NCBI GenBank assembly: GCA_002964805.2
Contig: PUDQ02000036.1
Span: forward strand, 62,001 to 126,000
DNA from: Trametes villosa
Lineage: Eukaryota > Basidiomycota > Agaricomycetes > Polyporales > Polyporaceae
Direction of reading: 5' to 3'
DNA: 64,000 bases
The translations under genes and the position numbers were made by a program. Shown one piece after another: positions 22,808 through 34,770 of this stretch (the stretch's first letter is position 1; every line of letters begins with the position of its first letter). The notes beneath the pieces are model-generated. The model saw nothing but the letters and a program-made list of their open reading frames with translations. It made no database searches and had not been told where the DNA came from.

Positions 22808-23069
22808 TACAAATAGCGGGGGCGCGGGGGTTGTGCCGCTCACCACTCCCCTCCTCCCCTCCTCCCCTCTCACCTCTCGCCTCTCACCTCCCCTTCTGGG
22901 CTGAGACGACTCCCGCGCTGCTCGTCGCGTGCCGCGCCTGGCCCCGCCCGTCTGCCGTCCTCGCCGCGGCGGGGCCCGGGCTGGCGTGTGCACCTGAGTA
23001 ACAGTTCGCGGTGAGTCAGAGTCGTGCTTCGGATCTCGCCGTGGTACTCACTTTCGTTTTCGGCCAGGG
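22808..23069 (+). promoter_or_regulatory. TATA-like promoter with spliced leader, unit 3
   Basis: TACAAATAG at 22808-22816, CT-rich tract at about 22840-22895, leader intron from GTTCGCG|GTGAGTCAGAG near 23011 to TTCGGCCAG near 23067, closest to the unit 1 form. Confidence 0.5.
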
Positions 23070-23606
23070 TGCGGCGGTCGGAGATGGCGGGGGCGCGCGC
23101 AGGACCTGGGGAGCGGGCAGTGAGCGGCGAGCGGGCCGTTCCGAGGGGGAGTAGGCATGTACACACCTGGTCGGGTCGTCCGCGTCCGCGCCCGCCGCGA
23201 CCGCGATTCTGAGCGCGGAGGTCGTGTGCACAGGCGACGAGTCGAACGGGCGGCGTGTCGAACGGCCGGGGGCCTCCGCCGAGGGCGCGAGCGCGCGGTT
23301 GTCCGTCTGCTGCACGAGCGCGAGGCGCACGCGCGCGTCTTGCGGCGGTCCGCGGGTGTGTGCAGCTCCCGCGGCGTCGTTCTCTTGGCTGGCCGGGTAC
23401 GAGGGCGGTAGGCGAATAGTTAGACGGCCGACGGGCGCGAGGCGAGCGCCGACGGCGTGTGGGTGTCGCGAAGGGGATGATGAATGTGCGGTGGCTAGGA
23501 AGTGGCCATCGAGGGGCAGGAGCGTCGAGTAGATGTGGGGGGCGTACCGGAGTGTGTTGCACGGCGTACGCGAGGAGGCTGCCGGAGTGTGGGCGCGATG
23601 GATCAC

Positions 23607-23678
23607 TTGCGGCGGGCGTTTGACGAGAGGGATTTTGCGAAGGCGGATGTCGCAGGTGCCAGGGAGGCGGTAGAATAA
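23607..23678 (+). pseudogene. Short coding tail of unknown gene, unit 3
   Basis: The frame reads LRRAFDERDFAKADVAGARE then AVE and TAA at 23676-23678. The first codon is TTG rather than ATG, consistent with this being an internal exon and not a start. The stop is at the same codon as in units 4-6. Confidence 0.4.
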
Positions 23679-24457
23679 GAGACGGCGGGAGCTGGGTGGG
23701 AAGTATGCCCGTGGCGAATGAGGTACCGAGTACCGCAAGCTTTGTGGCTAGTTATCAGCATTTGCATGACGATATTGAGCAGGAATGGACGTGCTAGCGA
23801 CGAAATACGCCACGGGGTTAGTGCTAATAAAGTGAGTCCGCAAGGGAGGCCGTCCAAGCCATCGAGGGTCGTTGTATGCGCCTTTATGCCGAGTCGACGC
23901 AGCACAAGCGAGGAAACAAGCTCCAGCAACAAGCTCGAGGGCCAGTGTAAACGAAACAAAGCCCAGATTATGCCAGCTATCTGCCAGAGCCGTCGTCTAC
24001 TGCCAGAGGCCGCCGCCAGTCCGTAGCGATGGCTGGCGTCGAGGACCGAGGCCGGCGGCCGCGTGCTCAGCATTAGATACCCAGCCGAGGTGCGAGCGGG
24101 CGAGGGCGACTGGCAGGCGCGTGAGATCGAGTGCAGATCGGGTGCTGCGAGGGACGTGGGGCCACGCGAGCAGACAGCAGGCAGCCAGTCGAGCTGCGCG
24201 GCGGGCGAGCAGGCAGAGGGCGGGCGCAGAGCCAGCCAGGGCAGAGAGCCGTGCACGAGCGAGCGACAGTGTCGAGCGGTGGGCGGGCAGAGAGCAGCGG
24301 GGAGAGACGACGTCATCGGATAGACGCGATCGAGGATAGACGCCGGATGGATGCGAGCCACGTGGGCCCATCTCAGACTCTCCCTGCTGTCCTCGCCTGC
24401 GCCCTGCTCTCCGCTCTCTGCTTTAGCTGCTGCTCGGACTGGGAGAGGAGTGCAGCG

Positions 24458-26880
24458 ATGGCCGACGTGCTTGTCCCGCCCGAGATCACCGCAGAGGTCA
24501 CCCAGATCCTCTCCAACCTCGTCCTCGGCGACAATGCCATCCGCTCCAGGCGAGTCCCCGCCCTGCATCGATCCCCGCCGCCCACTGACCGCGCCGTTCG
24601 CACTGCAGCGCAGAGAAGGCGGTCAACGACCGGCTCGAGCAGACCCCCGAGCTCTATCTGCTCGCCATCGCCCAGTTCGCCACCTCCGCCGACACCGAGC
24701 TTGTGAGTCCTTCTCCCCGTCCTCCCCGCGCACGCGATCGACCGCGTCCCAGATGCGCTCTTTCTCGCTTGTCCTCCTCCGCCGCCTCCTCTTCCGCCCG
24801 CCCTCCCAAAACCGCCTCGCGCTCTATGATCAACTCTCCGCCCCCGCCATCGCCACCCTCGAGCGTATACTGCTACACTCACTCCTCCATGAGCCCGCCC
24901 CCGTCGTGCGCCACAAGACGGTGGACACCGTCACCGACCTCTCCAACTATTCCATGAAGCGCGGCCGTCCATGGCACGCCCTCCAATCACAAGTGTTCGC
25001 TATGGCCGACAGCGCCGACCTCAACACCCGCGAAGCCGCCTTCCGCGTATTTGCAGGATGCCCGAACCTCATCATGGACCTCCAAACGGACGCCATCCTC
25101 GCCATCCTCCAGAAGGGCCTCCAGGACCAGCAGAGCACCGAGGTGAGTCCTTTACCTACGTGTCCACTACTCCACCTTCCCTTCGCGCCCGGTGCTTGAT
25201 GCTCCGGGCGCGCCTTCGATATCTGATCACTCGCCCTTCTCCGGGTGTCCTCGCAATCTGCAAGTCTCGTCCCTCTCCCACCTGTGCCCCGTCGCGCACG
25301 CCTGCCCCACATTGCTGAAGAGGCGCGTGCGCTCTTCTCAGCGCCCCCGCGAGTGTGCAACGCCCGCTGCTTCGCGTCTCGTAAGGCCGAAAGGTACCGA
25401 GCGGGATCGACCGTCAGGTGGCCCCGCGCGGGCGCCGCGCAGCGTCCGGCGGTGGATCCCCCGGAGATGCTGGTGTAATCACCGCATGAGCGGGCGCGCG
25501 CGCGCGTGTTTGGGCGTGGTGTACGTGGGCGAGGCACTCGGGCTTCGCACCGCGGGCTATCTGAATTTCGCGGGCAGCGGCTCTCCATGGGGGCGCCATC
25601 CGCGTCACACCATCGTGCCCGCCTGTAGTGCAACGCGTACTTCGCGCACGAGCGCGTGCTCAGGCCTTTGCCCCCTAGCGCGTCCGGGGAGTCCGTGCTT
25701 GCCCGCCCGTCGCGCAGAGATGCTGGTGGATGGGTACACGGCCGTGTCCTGATCACCGCTGACCGGGGTCGCGTACACGATGTCGCGCCTGGGCTTCAGA
25801 TGGCGGCGTGGAGACGGGGGATCGCCCGGACGGTGCACGCGTCGTGTCTTGTGGACGTCGGTTCGCGCGGGTTTGAGGGCGCGAGGATTGGGAAGTAGTC
25901 GTCAGCTCGAAGTGCACGTCGAGAGCAAGTACTCGCCAGAGTAGACGCACGGTGAGGATGGGCTGGCCCACTTTGTGTGCCCATCTCTACGCGGCGAGCA
26001 TCTGCACGGTCGCACCTGTGGTCGTCTGAGCTGTACCTACCGGCGCGAAGGGGCGGAACTCGCACGTCGAAGGACTCGGGCTACACGACGCTCGTTCACG
26101 ACCGACGCTAACATCATATTTTGCAGGTCCGGCTCGCGTCGCTCCGCGCCTCGGTCGCGTTCCTGTCCGCGCTGGACACCGCACAGCAGGCGCAGGCACT
26201 CTCGCTCATGTACCCGATGTTGAATACGCTCCCCTCGCTGCCGCACACGCGCCTCCCGCCGTTCCTCGCGGTCGTCACCGAGCTCGCGGCGTCGAACCCG
26301 CACCTCTTCCGCCCGCACGTGCCCGCGCTGCTCGCGTTCCTGCCTTCGCTTCTCCTCCCCGTTGTCGACGCGGGCCCGACACCTACGGTGGCGCGGCCGA
26401 ACCCGGGCGGGGGCAGTAGTTTCGCGTTCCCGCCGCAGCCGCAGGGGGGACAGGAGGACGAGAAGACACTAAATGGCGAGGACGACGAGGTGCGGAAGGG
26501 TGCGTTAGAGTTCATGACGACGCTGAGCGAGGCGCGGCCGGCGATGCTGCGCGGGATCGAGGGCTGGGTGAGCATCGTCGTGCGCGGCTGCCTGGAGGGC
26601 ATGGGCGAGATCCCGGAGGACGACACGGACGAGTGGCTCGAGGCGGACCCGGCAGAGGACCCGACGGACGACACGTACCCGCACACGTACGAGCACTCGC
26701 TGGACCGGATCGCGTGCGCGCTCGGGGGCGGCGCGGTGCTCCCGCCCGCGTTCACGTTCATCCCCGCGATGCTCGCGAGCCACGACTGGCGCCTGCGGCA
26801 CGCGGGGCTCATGGCGATCGCGGCGATCGCGGAGGGCACGAGCAAGGTCATGCAGCAGGAGCTCGGGAAGATCGTCGAGT
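24458..26880 (+). CDS. KAP121: Importin-5/Kap121 family gene, N-terminal 442 codons (unit 3)
   Basis: Longest importin copy. Exons 24458-24549, 24609-24702, 24753-25142 and 26127-26878 give 442 codons plus two bases, with a GTGCGT donor at 26879. It belongs to the Kap121/Pse1/importin-5 nuclear import receptors, which carry cargo through nuclear pores under RanGTP control. Support: N-terminal HEAT region (residues 1-192, with RHKTVDTVTDLS at about 115), then VRLASLRA at 193, an acidic segment with DDTDEW at about 357-362, the family signature SLDRIACALGG at 383-393 and DWRLRHAGLMAIAAIAEG at about 412-429. The acidic segment is typical of the Ran-binding arch. Family members have about 1,100 residues; the C-terminal 60 percent is absent, because array sequence resumes near 26936. 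Intron 1 is GC-AG. Intron 3 is 984 nt, against 50-64 nt elsewhere. The in-frame upstream ATG is at 24347. Probably a truncated copy, though all its exons are open. Confidence 0.93.
25143..26126 (+). other. Unusually long intron 3 with probable insertion
   Basis: The splice signals are good (GTGAGT donor at 25143; GCTAAC branch-like site, then TATTTTGCAG ending at 26126), but the length is 984 nt. CCCTTCGCGCCCGGT at 25179-25193 faces ACCGGCGCGAAGGG(G) at 26039-26053, an imperfect inverted repeat with one unpaired base, which could be the ends of an inserted element of about 875 bp. TTTGAGGGCGCG near 25874 is also found in the internal duplication of each unit. No transposase-like frame seen. 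Confidence 0.5.
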
Positions 26881-27074
26881 GCGTCCTTTTTGCTTGTCTG
26901 TGCCTTCGAGGAGGGATTGGGTGCTTATTGGGGCTCGGCTGAGCGGTGGCAGTGCGGGCGGGCGGCACACATGGACCCACACGCGGCGGCCGGGGCCGAT
27001 TCTCGCTCGAGTGTTTCGAATGGCCACGGAAAGATTCACGTACTCTGTCACGATTGTGGGGGCTGCTTGGACAG

Positions 27075-27160
27075 CAGGGGACTGGTGGACTCGAACTGGT
27101 GGACTCGAACTGGCGGACTTGGACTGGCAGACTCGGACTGGGGACTCGGAGACGGACTCG
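27075..27160. repeat. GGACTCGAACTGG minisatellite, unit 3
   Basis: Includes two adjacent perfect TGGTGGACTCGAAC copies followed by degenerate ones. It lies about 140 bp after the importin break, in the same place as in the other units, so the junction downstream of the gene is shared. Confidence 0.7.
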
Positions 27161-28292
27161 CGCGCTGACATTTCACAGGAGAACTTGTGCATTCAATTGC
27201 ACCTCGCAATACGTACTCTCCCCGTTTCCACCCTCGCGCCCGCCTCAGCAGGTATCCCGCGCCGCCCCTTTCACCCGGCCCTGCATTGCTGACTAACCGC
27301 CCCGTGCGCCCACGCCCGACTCGTCTCCGCCCTGTTCTGTGTCCTGTGCGCTCTCGTACTATACCTGCACCACCAAAAATGCGTGCACGGCCTGGATTGG
27401 GGATTGCGCTCGCCGCCCGGCACTCCGAGCCCGCCGTCTCCAGCACTGCACGTCGGGCGCCCCGACGAGCGCCGTCCCTCACTATGTCCCGTGTGTCCTG
27501 CCACGACTGGCCCGTCTCCACACCACCTCCCCGCGCTCGCGCCCACCTCATCTGCACTCCGCCGCGCGCTCTGCAGCCCCGCCGCATGGACAGGACACGG
27601 CGAGACTGACCCTGCGCACAGACGGCGAACCCGCCTGCGCCCCTGAGCCCCGCGCCCAAGCTGCCGCCGCCCGGAACGCTAGAACAGGTAAGCCTGCTCC
27701 GCGTGCCCGTCGTGTCTGTTATCACCTTCAACCACCCGTCCTCCCCACGCACGGCTCTCGCCGTCCCTACAGCTCGCCGCCGCCGCCGCCGCCGACCTCC
27801 ACGAACGGGCTCGGACAGCCCGACTTATAATGTCCGCCGGCCGCGTATCGATGCGCTGCTCGCAAACGGCCGCTGCACGCCACCATCGACCCGGGCGAGC
27901 ACGTCTCGGCGTTGAGCATGGAAGACTCGTTACTCACCTGTACGTACACTCCGACTCCCTTCCCGCCGCGTGTCCGCCTCGTCCAGTGCCGCATGACGGA
28001 ATGTAGCCGCCGCACTGCATCGCGACGTGCACGCCGCCACGCGTGCGGGCGCTGTGTAAGTCAACGGGTCTCCTGCAGCAAACGGTGCACTCACACTCTC
28101 GCATTCAACCCTCAGCCTTTTGCGATGGCCTGCTCCGTACTTCTTGTGTCGTCCTCGGCGTCGAGCACAGAAGGAGGAAAGCAGAGAAGACCCGTAATGG
28201 TGCACCACAGAGACGATGAGAGCAGCTGTCGAGCAGAGGAGGTGAAGGATGGCGGACGAGGACAAGATAGTGAGTCGACCGGGAGACCACGA

Positions 28293-28640
28293 AGCGGCGT
28301 GCGCAGAACCTGGGCCGAGCGCGCCAGCGTTTGCGGAGGCGGTACGCCTTCGCGAATATTGCGCGCGCTCCGCGTCCTCGCAGACGTGTTTCAACATCCC
28401 ACGCGTACGGCGCTGTTCCCGCTGCGACTGCATCCCCGGGCGAATGCTCGGAGGCTCGCTCCGGGTGTTCTGCGCCTCCCGGAGCGGTGTCTACGCTTAA
28501 TCGTGTATGTAGCAGGAGTAGTCCCAGCAATGTACAGTTTTCCGCCGTCCTGGCGTCGAACCGGCGGTCTTACAAAGACGCAGTGGGGCACGGCGTGCAG
28601 CGGGTGCGATGAGGGGCTTGCCGGCGTAAACGTGCATTGA
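28293..28640 (+). pseudogene. Interrupted copy of the LRALRVLADVF frame, unit 3
   Basis: Frame with ILRALRVLADVFQHPTRT and NARRLAPGVLRLPERCLRL. After YSFPPSWRR it departs from the unit 1/6 frame and ends at TGA at 28638, because the following segment differs by small indels. Upstream ATGGCGGACGAGGACAAGAT|AGTGAGTC shows the altered donor-like site shared with unit 6. Confidence 0.35.
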
Positions 28641-28877
28641 CTAGAAGCTGCCAAGCGAGTCGCGCGACCATTCGGCGACGAGTCACGCCCGAAAATACCT
28701 CCCGGAACGCCGCCGCTGAAGGTACGCGCGCATACTCGATGTTTCGGACATTTCTTCGTGTTCGTTTTCCACCCGGGCCAGGTATCTGGAAAAGCCCGTC
28801 CGCCCTTGTGAGTATACACACTTACGCTCTCCCTTGTACTTCGCACTGACCACTGTTAGGAGCAATCCCAGGAGAAA

Positions 28878-29234
28878 ATGCGCCACCGAACAGTTGCGCC
28901 CGGAATGATGCTCGGAAGCCAGCACAAGACCGCGCCCGCCGCGGGCACTGACAAGCGTATTTGGCGAAGTGCGTCCGACGTTTCAGGGGACGTCCAGGCC
29001 GCCGTCCTCTTCCCGCGCCCGCCACGGGTTTCAGCGCGCGCGGTACGCGCAGACGAGCCCGCCAAGCCTCCGAGCGCAACGCTGGCCTGTGTAAGCACGG
29101 TGAGTGCTTGCCCGCGCCGTCCGAGTTCTGTCCGTGCCGCTCACCTTCGGACACTCTCCCCGGCTTCCCGCACACCTCGGCGAGCAGCCACCCCCTCGCG
29201 GCCGACGCTCTCGTGGCCGGCAAACATCTCGTAG
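28878..29234 (+). pseudogene. 118-codon exon-like frame, unit 3
   Basis: Open frame reading MRHRTVAPGMMLGSQHKT and KRIWRSASDVSGDVQAAVLF. Homologous frames are open in units 4 (39281-39667) and 5 (within 49244-49969), interrupted by TGA in unit 6 near 59818, and deleted in part in units 1 and 2. GTAAGCACGGTGAGT inside it near 29090 suggests an exon boundary. Family unknown. Confidence 0.35.
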
Positions 29235-29851
29235 GACCGGTGCGTCCTTTCCCTTTCTCTTTCGCATTCTGACAATTTCTCTCCTTCCCTGTATGCGCAG
29301 GTTGTCTCTAGCTCTATCCCTATCCTTCGGCCGCACTTCCCGCGCGCACATGCTGCGCTCTCGTCCCACGACAGCCTCAACCGCGCACGCATACAACTTC
29401 GCAACACCCAACCAGCCTCTCGGAGAGCGCCGCTACACGTCCGCACAAATCGCGCATGCAGGCCCATGGAGTGGCCAGTCCGGTGAGTGCTCCGTCCTTG
29501 TCGCTCCGCCGCGCTGCAACGCTTATCAACCCCTCGGATGCGCCCTGACAGCCCGTGAATATCATGTGAGCATGTTCTCGCACCCGTGCAGACGATAGTA
29601 CTGACCGTGCGCCCGCTGTCCTTCCACAAGCTCACAACCCCGTGCGCGTCGACGTTGAAGCGCGAGCGATGGCTCTGCATAGGACGATGGGACGACTGGG
29701 GACGCGAGCAGCAGGCGGGCTCGCAACACTATACAAGGTGAGCATAGGTCTTCGGCCGTCTCATATTTGATTCTTACACGCCACGGAATGTCGGATTTGC
29801 GATGCACACGCCATCTGCAAGGTAAGCACAAGACCTCCGGCTCGTACAACG

Positions 29852-30229
29852 TTGACGAAGCTTCCTCAGAGCCCCCGCCGTATGCCGGAGTCGTATTGCA
29901 TGCCCGGAACACGCGACCGGCTTCAAAACGCGGCCTTGCAGTCTACTGTCCCCCCGGTAGGCCTTCTGACGGTTCACGCGACTCTTGCACGCATACGCAC
30001 GTTGCGCGGGGAAATACGAGCGCAGACGGAGGAACTCTGGGTGCACAAGCTGACGACGTCAAGTACGATATATTCTGTTGTACTTAGCGTACAGTCCAAG
30101 CGCGCGCAAGGCGTCCCCGCAGCTCTCCGCATGTGCGATGTAAGGTCGCGAGCTTCGGAGCGCAACCGCGGCATTCTGGAGTGGCTCGGAGTCGCGTCCT
30201 TCAAGCGGCCACCTACGCCGTATGAGTAG
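29852..30229 (+). pseudogene. 125-codon frame with C-terminal segment, unit 3
   Basis: Here the C-terminal segment MCDVRSRASERNRGILEWLG, then RPPTPYE and TAG at 30227-30229, is joined in one open frame to upstream ARIRTLRGEIRAQTEELWVH. In unit 4 the same C-terminus is instead in frame with the alternative reading EDIKYDILRFTSHTVQARR, so one of the two copies has a frameshift. Best single view of this unidentified protein's end. Confidence 0.45.
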
Positions 30230-31153
30230 GAGCCCGCGCCCCCACCGTCTGTCTATCTGAGGGTCCGCGCGGCGCACCCCGAGCGCGTCAGCACCCCAGA
30301 GAGCCCGAGAAACGATTCGGGCAGGATGCGGCAGCTTGAGCGGCGGCTCGCGCCGGCAGCCTCGGGGCAGGCGGCTGGTGTAGGCGAGATTCCAGGCCGG
30401 CGCCGGTATGAGCTGTGCGAGGCGAGCGGTCAGCGGGAACACGGCGCAAAAATGGCTACAGCCTACCGTCGCGTATACGAGCTCGGGCGTTGCGAACTGA
30501 GCACCGGCGCAATGCCGCATGATGCAGCGCGAAGAGACGGCGTGGTGGCGCACGTTTGGGCACTTTGAGGCGCATATCCGCCCTCCCCGGCGCCGCCGTG
30601 ACATGTACAGACCATCCCGCCCGAGCTTGCTTTCTCGCAAAATGCACGTCAGTACGGGTGTGCGCGTCCGCTGCCTTGCATGTCTACCTGTAGGGCACAG
30701 TAGTACAATAATTATTCGTTTGGGACCTCATACTTTGTCCGCCGCCCGATCTCCGCCTTCCTAGGTCCCGACTCGTACTTGGCACGATGCATGCGCACTG
30801 ACTCGAGCGCGCGCCGACTGCCAGTCCGGGCACCACCGGTTGCGAGAAGCGAGGCGCGATACGGGCGCCGGAACGCAAGGCCGTGAGTGCCAGGGTGGGG
30901 ACGGCTAGGACACGTGCAAACCGTGAGTGCCTAGACGAACTCGGCACTATGCTGCTTCCCTATCTCCGACATTTTCCTCGTCCTCTATCGCAGTGTCCGC
31001 CGCCCGTCTCTCTGGTACTTGGACTCATTGTCTTTGTATACTTCTCGCGCCACCCGTACTCGCCCCGCACACTCCGAGTCTGCAGCTCTCCCGGCTAGTA
31101 AGTCAGCTATATTTCGCAGGTTGGTAAGTACTCACCGGCAGTCTAATGCACAG

Positions 31154-31461
31154 GCTCCATCCGGCCGCCCCGCGCCTGCGCGAGCTTGGAAAGAGTCGCG
31201 CGGGGAGTCTGCATGACGAGGAGACGGCCGAGGGAGAAGGCGGCGGTGGAGGTGCTCTCCCGGAGCGAGGGCGCGGGATGGGAGGCCCCGGTGGAAAGCG
31301 GCGGCGTGCAGTGCCGCCACAGCACTGTACGAGCTGCATCGCGGGGCGGCGAGCGACAGGTAAGTGCGCCGACTGCGAACACTCGAGCCTGTACAAGTAA
31401 CCTGACCTTCTCCGTGTCGTAGATGCGCTCGCCTTGCGTCCGGCGGTTCTGAGCACGGACG
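31154..31461 (+). pseudogene. Two-exon segment of unknown gene, unit 3
   Basis: Exons 31154-31359 (206 nt) and 31423-31461 (39 nt, DALALRPAVLSTDG across junctions). Acceptor TCGTAG and donors GTAAGT and GTGAGC are intact. Confidence 0.4.
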
Positions 31462-32039
31462 GTGAGCTCGTCCGCACGGCCCCCGCATTCCTTCTGCTTT
31501 ACTGATGCACGCATGCGCCCGTGGCGCACAGTAGGGCCGCGATACCAAGCAGGCCGTAAAGCGGCGGGTGGTAGGGCACATAAACGATTTACTAACGTTT
31601 GTGTACATACATGGACGCGTCCGGGCGACAGGACGGGTTCAGGGCGCTGCAAACGCGAAGAATGAATGCTAGATGTCTGTATAAAGCGGCCGTGTAGCGA
31701 TTAGACAACGGCAGGGTCTGTGAGGGTGTGGGGGCGTACCGTAGATATACCGCGATGTAGATCGCCCGAGGACGCGTGTGCACGACCCAGTACGTTGGTG
31801 TGCACCGCTAGGCTATGTGCGACGGACCGCAAGCGTCCTCGCAAATAGACGTCTGCCGAATGCGCGCCCATCGCGCCCCTTGCCGCCGCGAGATGCGCAG
31901 GATGTCGGCGCGAAGATCCGGGGTGAAAGCGGGAGAACGGCGTGAGTGGTGAGCGGCGATATCGCGGTCGGCGGCGGGTGCACACTACAACACGCACCAC
32001 AGCCGGGGTCCGCAACCGTTCATTGATCTGGGATCAGTC

Positions 32040-32800
32040 CTGTGCGCCGCGGAATGTGCCATCCGCTCCCATGAAGCACAGAGCTCGCAGTGGGCATTCT
32101 GCGGAGTAGAGTAGAGTCGTCACCCCCTCGATTCGGACTGACAACGCTCGGGCGAGCGCATTCGCGCCGCGCATTGCAAGCGCGGCGCGGGGAGTCAGTG
32201 GCGGCGTACGGAGCTCGTGTCCGCATCCCCGGTCTTCACGCGGGGGGCCGTATGCGCTGCAAGCGATTGGGCAGTCAATGAAGGGGCAGTGAACGAAGAG
32301 AAACGCGCGTACCTCGCGGGTGAGCCATCGTAGGGCGGAGATCTCGGCGCGCCGCGAGGCTGCACACTCGGAATCGACGGCCGTTTCGGTTTGGTATCAG
32401 CCCCGCGGCTTGCCGCAAAATGCGCTGACCGCTCTCGTTCAGTGCGGAGCTCTGGGAGACTCGTACCTGCAGAACAGAGCTCCGTCGGCCCTCTGTATTC
32501 TGACGGGCGACGCTCGGGCGAGGGGAATCGCACCGCGCATTGTGGCAAGCACGGCGCAAGGAGTCGGGTGGCGTACAGAACCCGAGCCCGCGTCCCCGGT
32601 CTCCGCGCGCGGGCGCGTTTAAGGGCGCGGGGCTGTGTGTATAATGTTAGCGATTCGGCAGCCTATCCAGAGGCGAGAAACAGAGACAAATGCGCGTACC
32701 TCGCGGTCGGGGCTTTGCATGGATCCAACTTGGCGTCGCAAGGCTGCACGGGCAATCGAGACGCACGCCGGAGGCCCGGGGCGCGTTTGGCAGCTCCACA
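32040..32800. repeat. Internal direct duplication, unit 3
   Basis: Copies recognised by CGCCGCGCATTG near 32166 and CACCGCGCATTG near 32531. The first copy has the GCGTACGGAGCTCGTGTCCGC variant also seen in units 4 and 5, not the GGCATAATACGGAGC form of units 1, 2 and 6. Confidence 0.7.
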
Positions 32801-34726
32801 AGAGTCTCTCTTGTCAACCTCCCGACGACGAGCACCTCTATACCTCAATGGAAGCCTTCAACTTCGGACACGGCGCGGTATACTCGCGCGACGAGCTCCT
32901 GTCGAGTCGGGGGACCGTACATGAGCCCAGCCGTCGTCTCGCGCGAGTGCCAATTCAAGCACAGCGCGGGCGTGCGTCCGTACGCGGCTGGGCGGTCGAT
33001 CCGGACGCCGAGCGCGGTATTTGCGCTATGCGAGCCGTCGGCGGGTGTTTCGAGCACGCGGCGGCATGCGCGCGATATCGTGGGGAGCCTGAGAACGAGA
33101 TGATCAGCGCGGGGAACACGGGACACGGAGCGAGTGCGGTGTCGCACCTCGGACCCTCTGCGCGCTCAGACATCTCTCGTTCGTCCTACCCCTCCAGCCC
33201 TTCCGTCCCGGACCGCGCTCGATCTCGCCTTGACGCACGCCGCACGCCGCACGTAACTGGGCTGGACGCACAGGGAATCCCGCTTCGTGCGCCGATAGTG
33301 AGTACACTCACAGCCGCTTACATGCATTTGTACAGTACTCACCGCAGTTATCAGCCCAACCACGCTCGAACCAAGCTCGCGCAACCTGCTGCATTCGACA
33401 AGATCATCGGAGCGCGCCCCGGACAAGACGAGACGGCGGTGTGGCTGTTTCCGGGCGTCGAGGGATGGGAGATCGCGTCCGGCGGGGGGAGTACCATGTC
33501 CTGTGAGTCCTCGTCGCCCTCTGCAGCGATGGCCGCTCACCACTTTGACAACCCGGCGCCCCAGGCTAGCCAGCTGATCTTGCCAACGCGAACGAAGCAA
33601 CCACCCCGCTCCCCGGCGCAAAGAGTAGTAGACGATCCAGGGACACGGAGGACGGGCGAGCGGACTCGAGCTCAGCAGGTACAAGACGACTCGCCGCGGC
33701 GGAGTACATCGCATGCGACGGCGAGGGTACCACTAACACGTACGCGCCTCCCTCCTCCGTACCCTGCACGCCCGCGTCGCCAGACACTCACACACAAACT
33801 CATCCGCCCAGTCCCCGCCCACGCCGCCACAAACGCGAGCCGCAGGACGCGTACGCGCGGGAGACGGCCGTCGATACATACAGCAGCTTGTATAGATCTA
33901 GAACTCGAAGCCCGAGTACTCACTACGTATAGTTACACGCACCCGCCGTCCTCGTCGTCCGGGTGGTGCACCGAGTTTGTTTGGGGTGGGCCCCGCCGTC
34001 CACCGCGCATGGCCCGCCGAGCGTCGGCCGCCGTCTGCGAGCTGCCGGACGACGGGCGCGAGCTTCGCGTCGCTCGAGCGTCCAGTACCCGAGGCGCGTC
34101 AGTAGCCAGGGCCGGGTAGCGAGTACCAGGGAGCCTGGTCGGCGCGCGCCGGCCGCGCGTGCACGGTGCTGGCAGACTCGGAGGCGGGAACGCGGCGGAG
34201 AGCCCGAGGGTCGAGGCCGAGGGCGGGCAGCCACAGGCGATCCTGAAGTACTTGTCAGTCCAATTTCCGGTCTCGCACAGAGGGAACGGGGCGGGCGTGA
34301 CCCGCTCGAAAAGTGGGCCTTGAAGCGCACGTCGGCGGAACTTGGAGAAGACACCGAGGGGACGGCGCGCGAGAGACACAGAGCCCGCCCCGGACGTCAA
34401 GCCTCGCGCTGCGCCGCGCACCCGCGCTGCGCCGCGCGTCGACAGACGCGTGCGCGCCCCCCAGCACGCACCCCTCGCGCGGCGTGGACCCGCCCGCTCT
34501 CCCTGCCCGCTCTCCTCCTCACCGCCATCCCCTCCCCTCCATCTCCGCCCCCGCCCACGCCACACCGAGCTCGGGGCTCGGAGCTGGGGGCTCGAGGACG
34601 GGGCAGCGTCTCCGCCTCCGCCTCTGCGTCCCGGCGCTCTGGCGTGCGACGTGCCACTCGCGCGCGTGTCTGGGGGCGGGTCGCGCGTCGGCAAGCGGCT
34701 GGGCACGGAATTGGTGGGGCGCGGGC

Positions 34727-34770
34727 TCGGGAGTCGGGAGTCGGGAGTCGGGAGTCGGGAGTCGGGAGTG
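34727..34770. repeat. GGGAGTC minisatellite, unit 4 allele
   Basis: The longest pure run in the window: five GGGAGTC heptamers followed by GGGAGTGGG. Confidence 0.85.

Larger units (their letters stand above)
20894..33316 (+). repeat. Tandem array unit 3 (long unit)
   Basis: At 12423 bp this is about 2.1 kb longer than the other units. The excess is a single block, about 24843-26936, holding importin exons 3 and 4 and a 984-nt intron. The rest is collinear with the other units. The right part (about 31500-32240) most resembles unit 5 (about 51980-52720). Confidence 0.95.
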
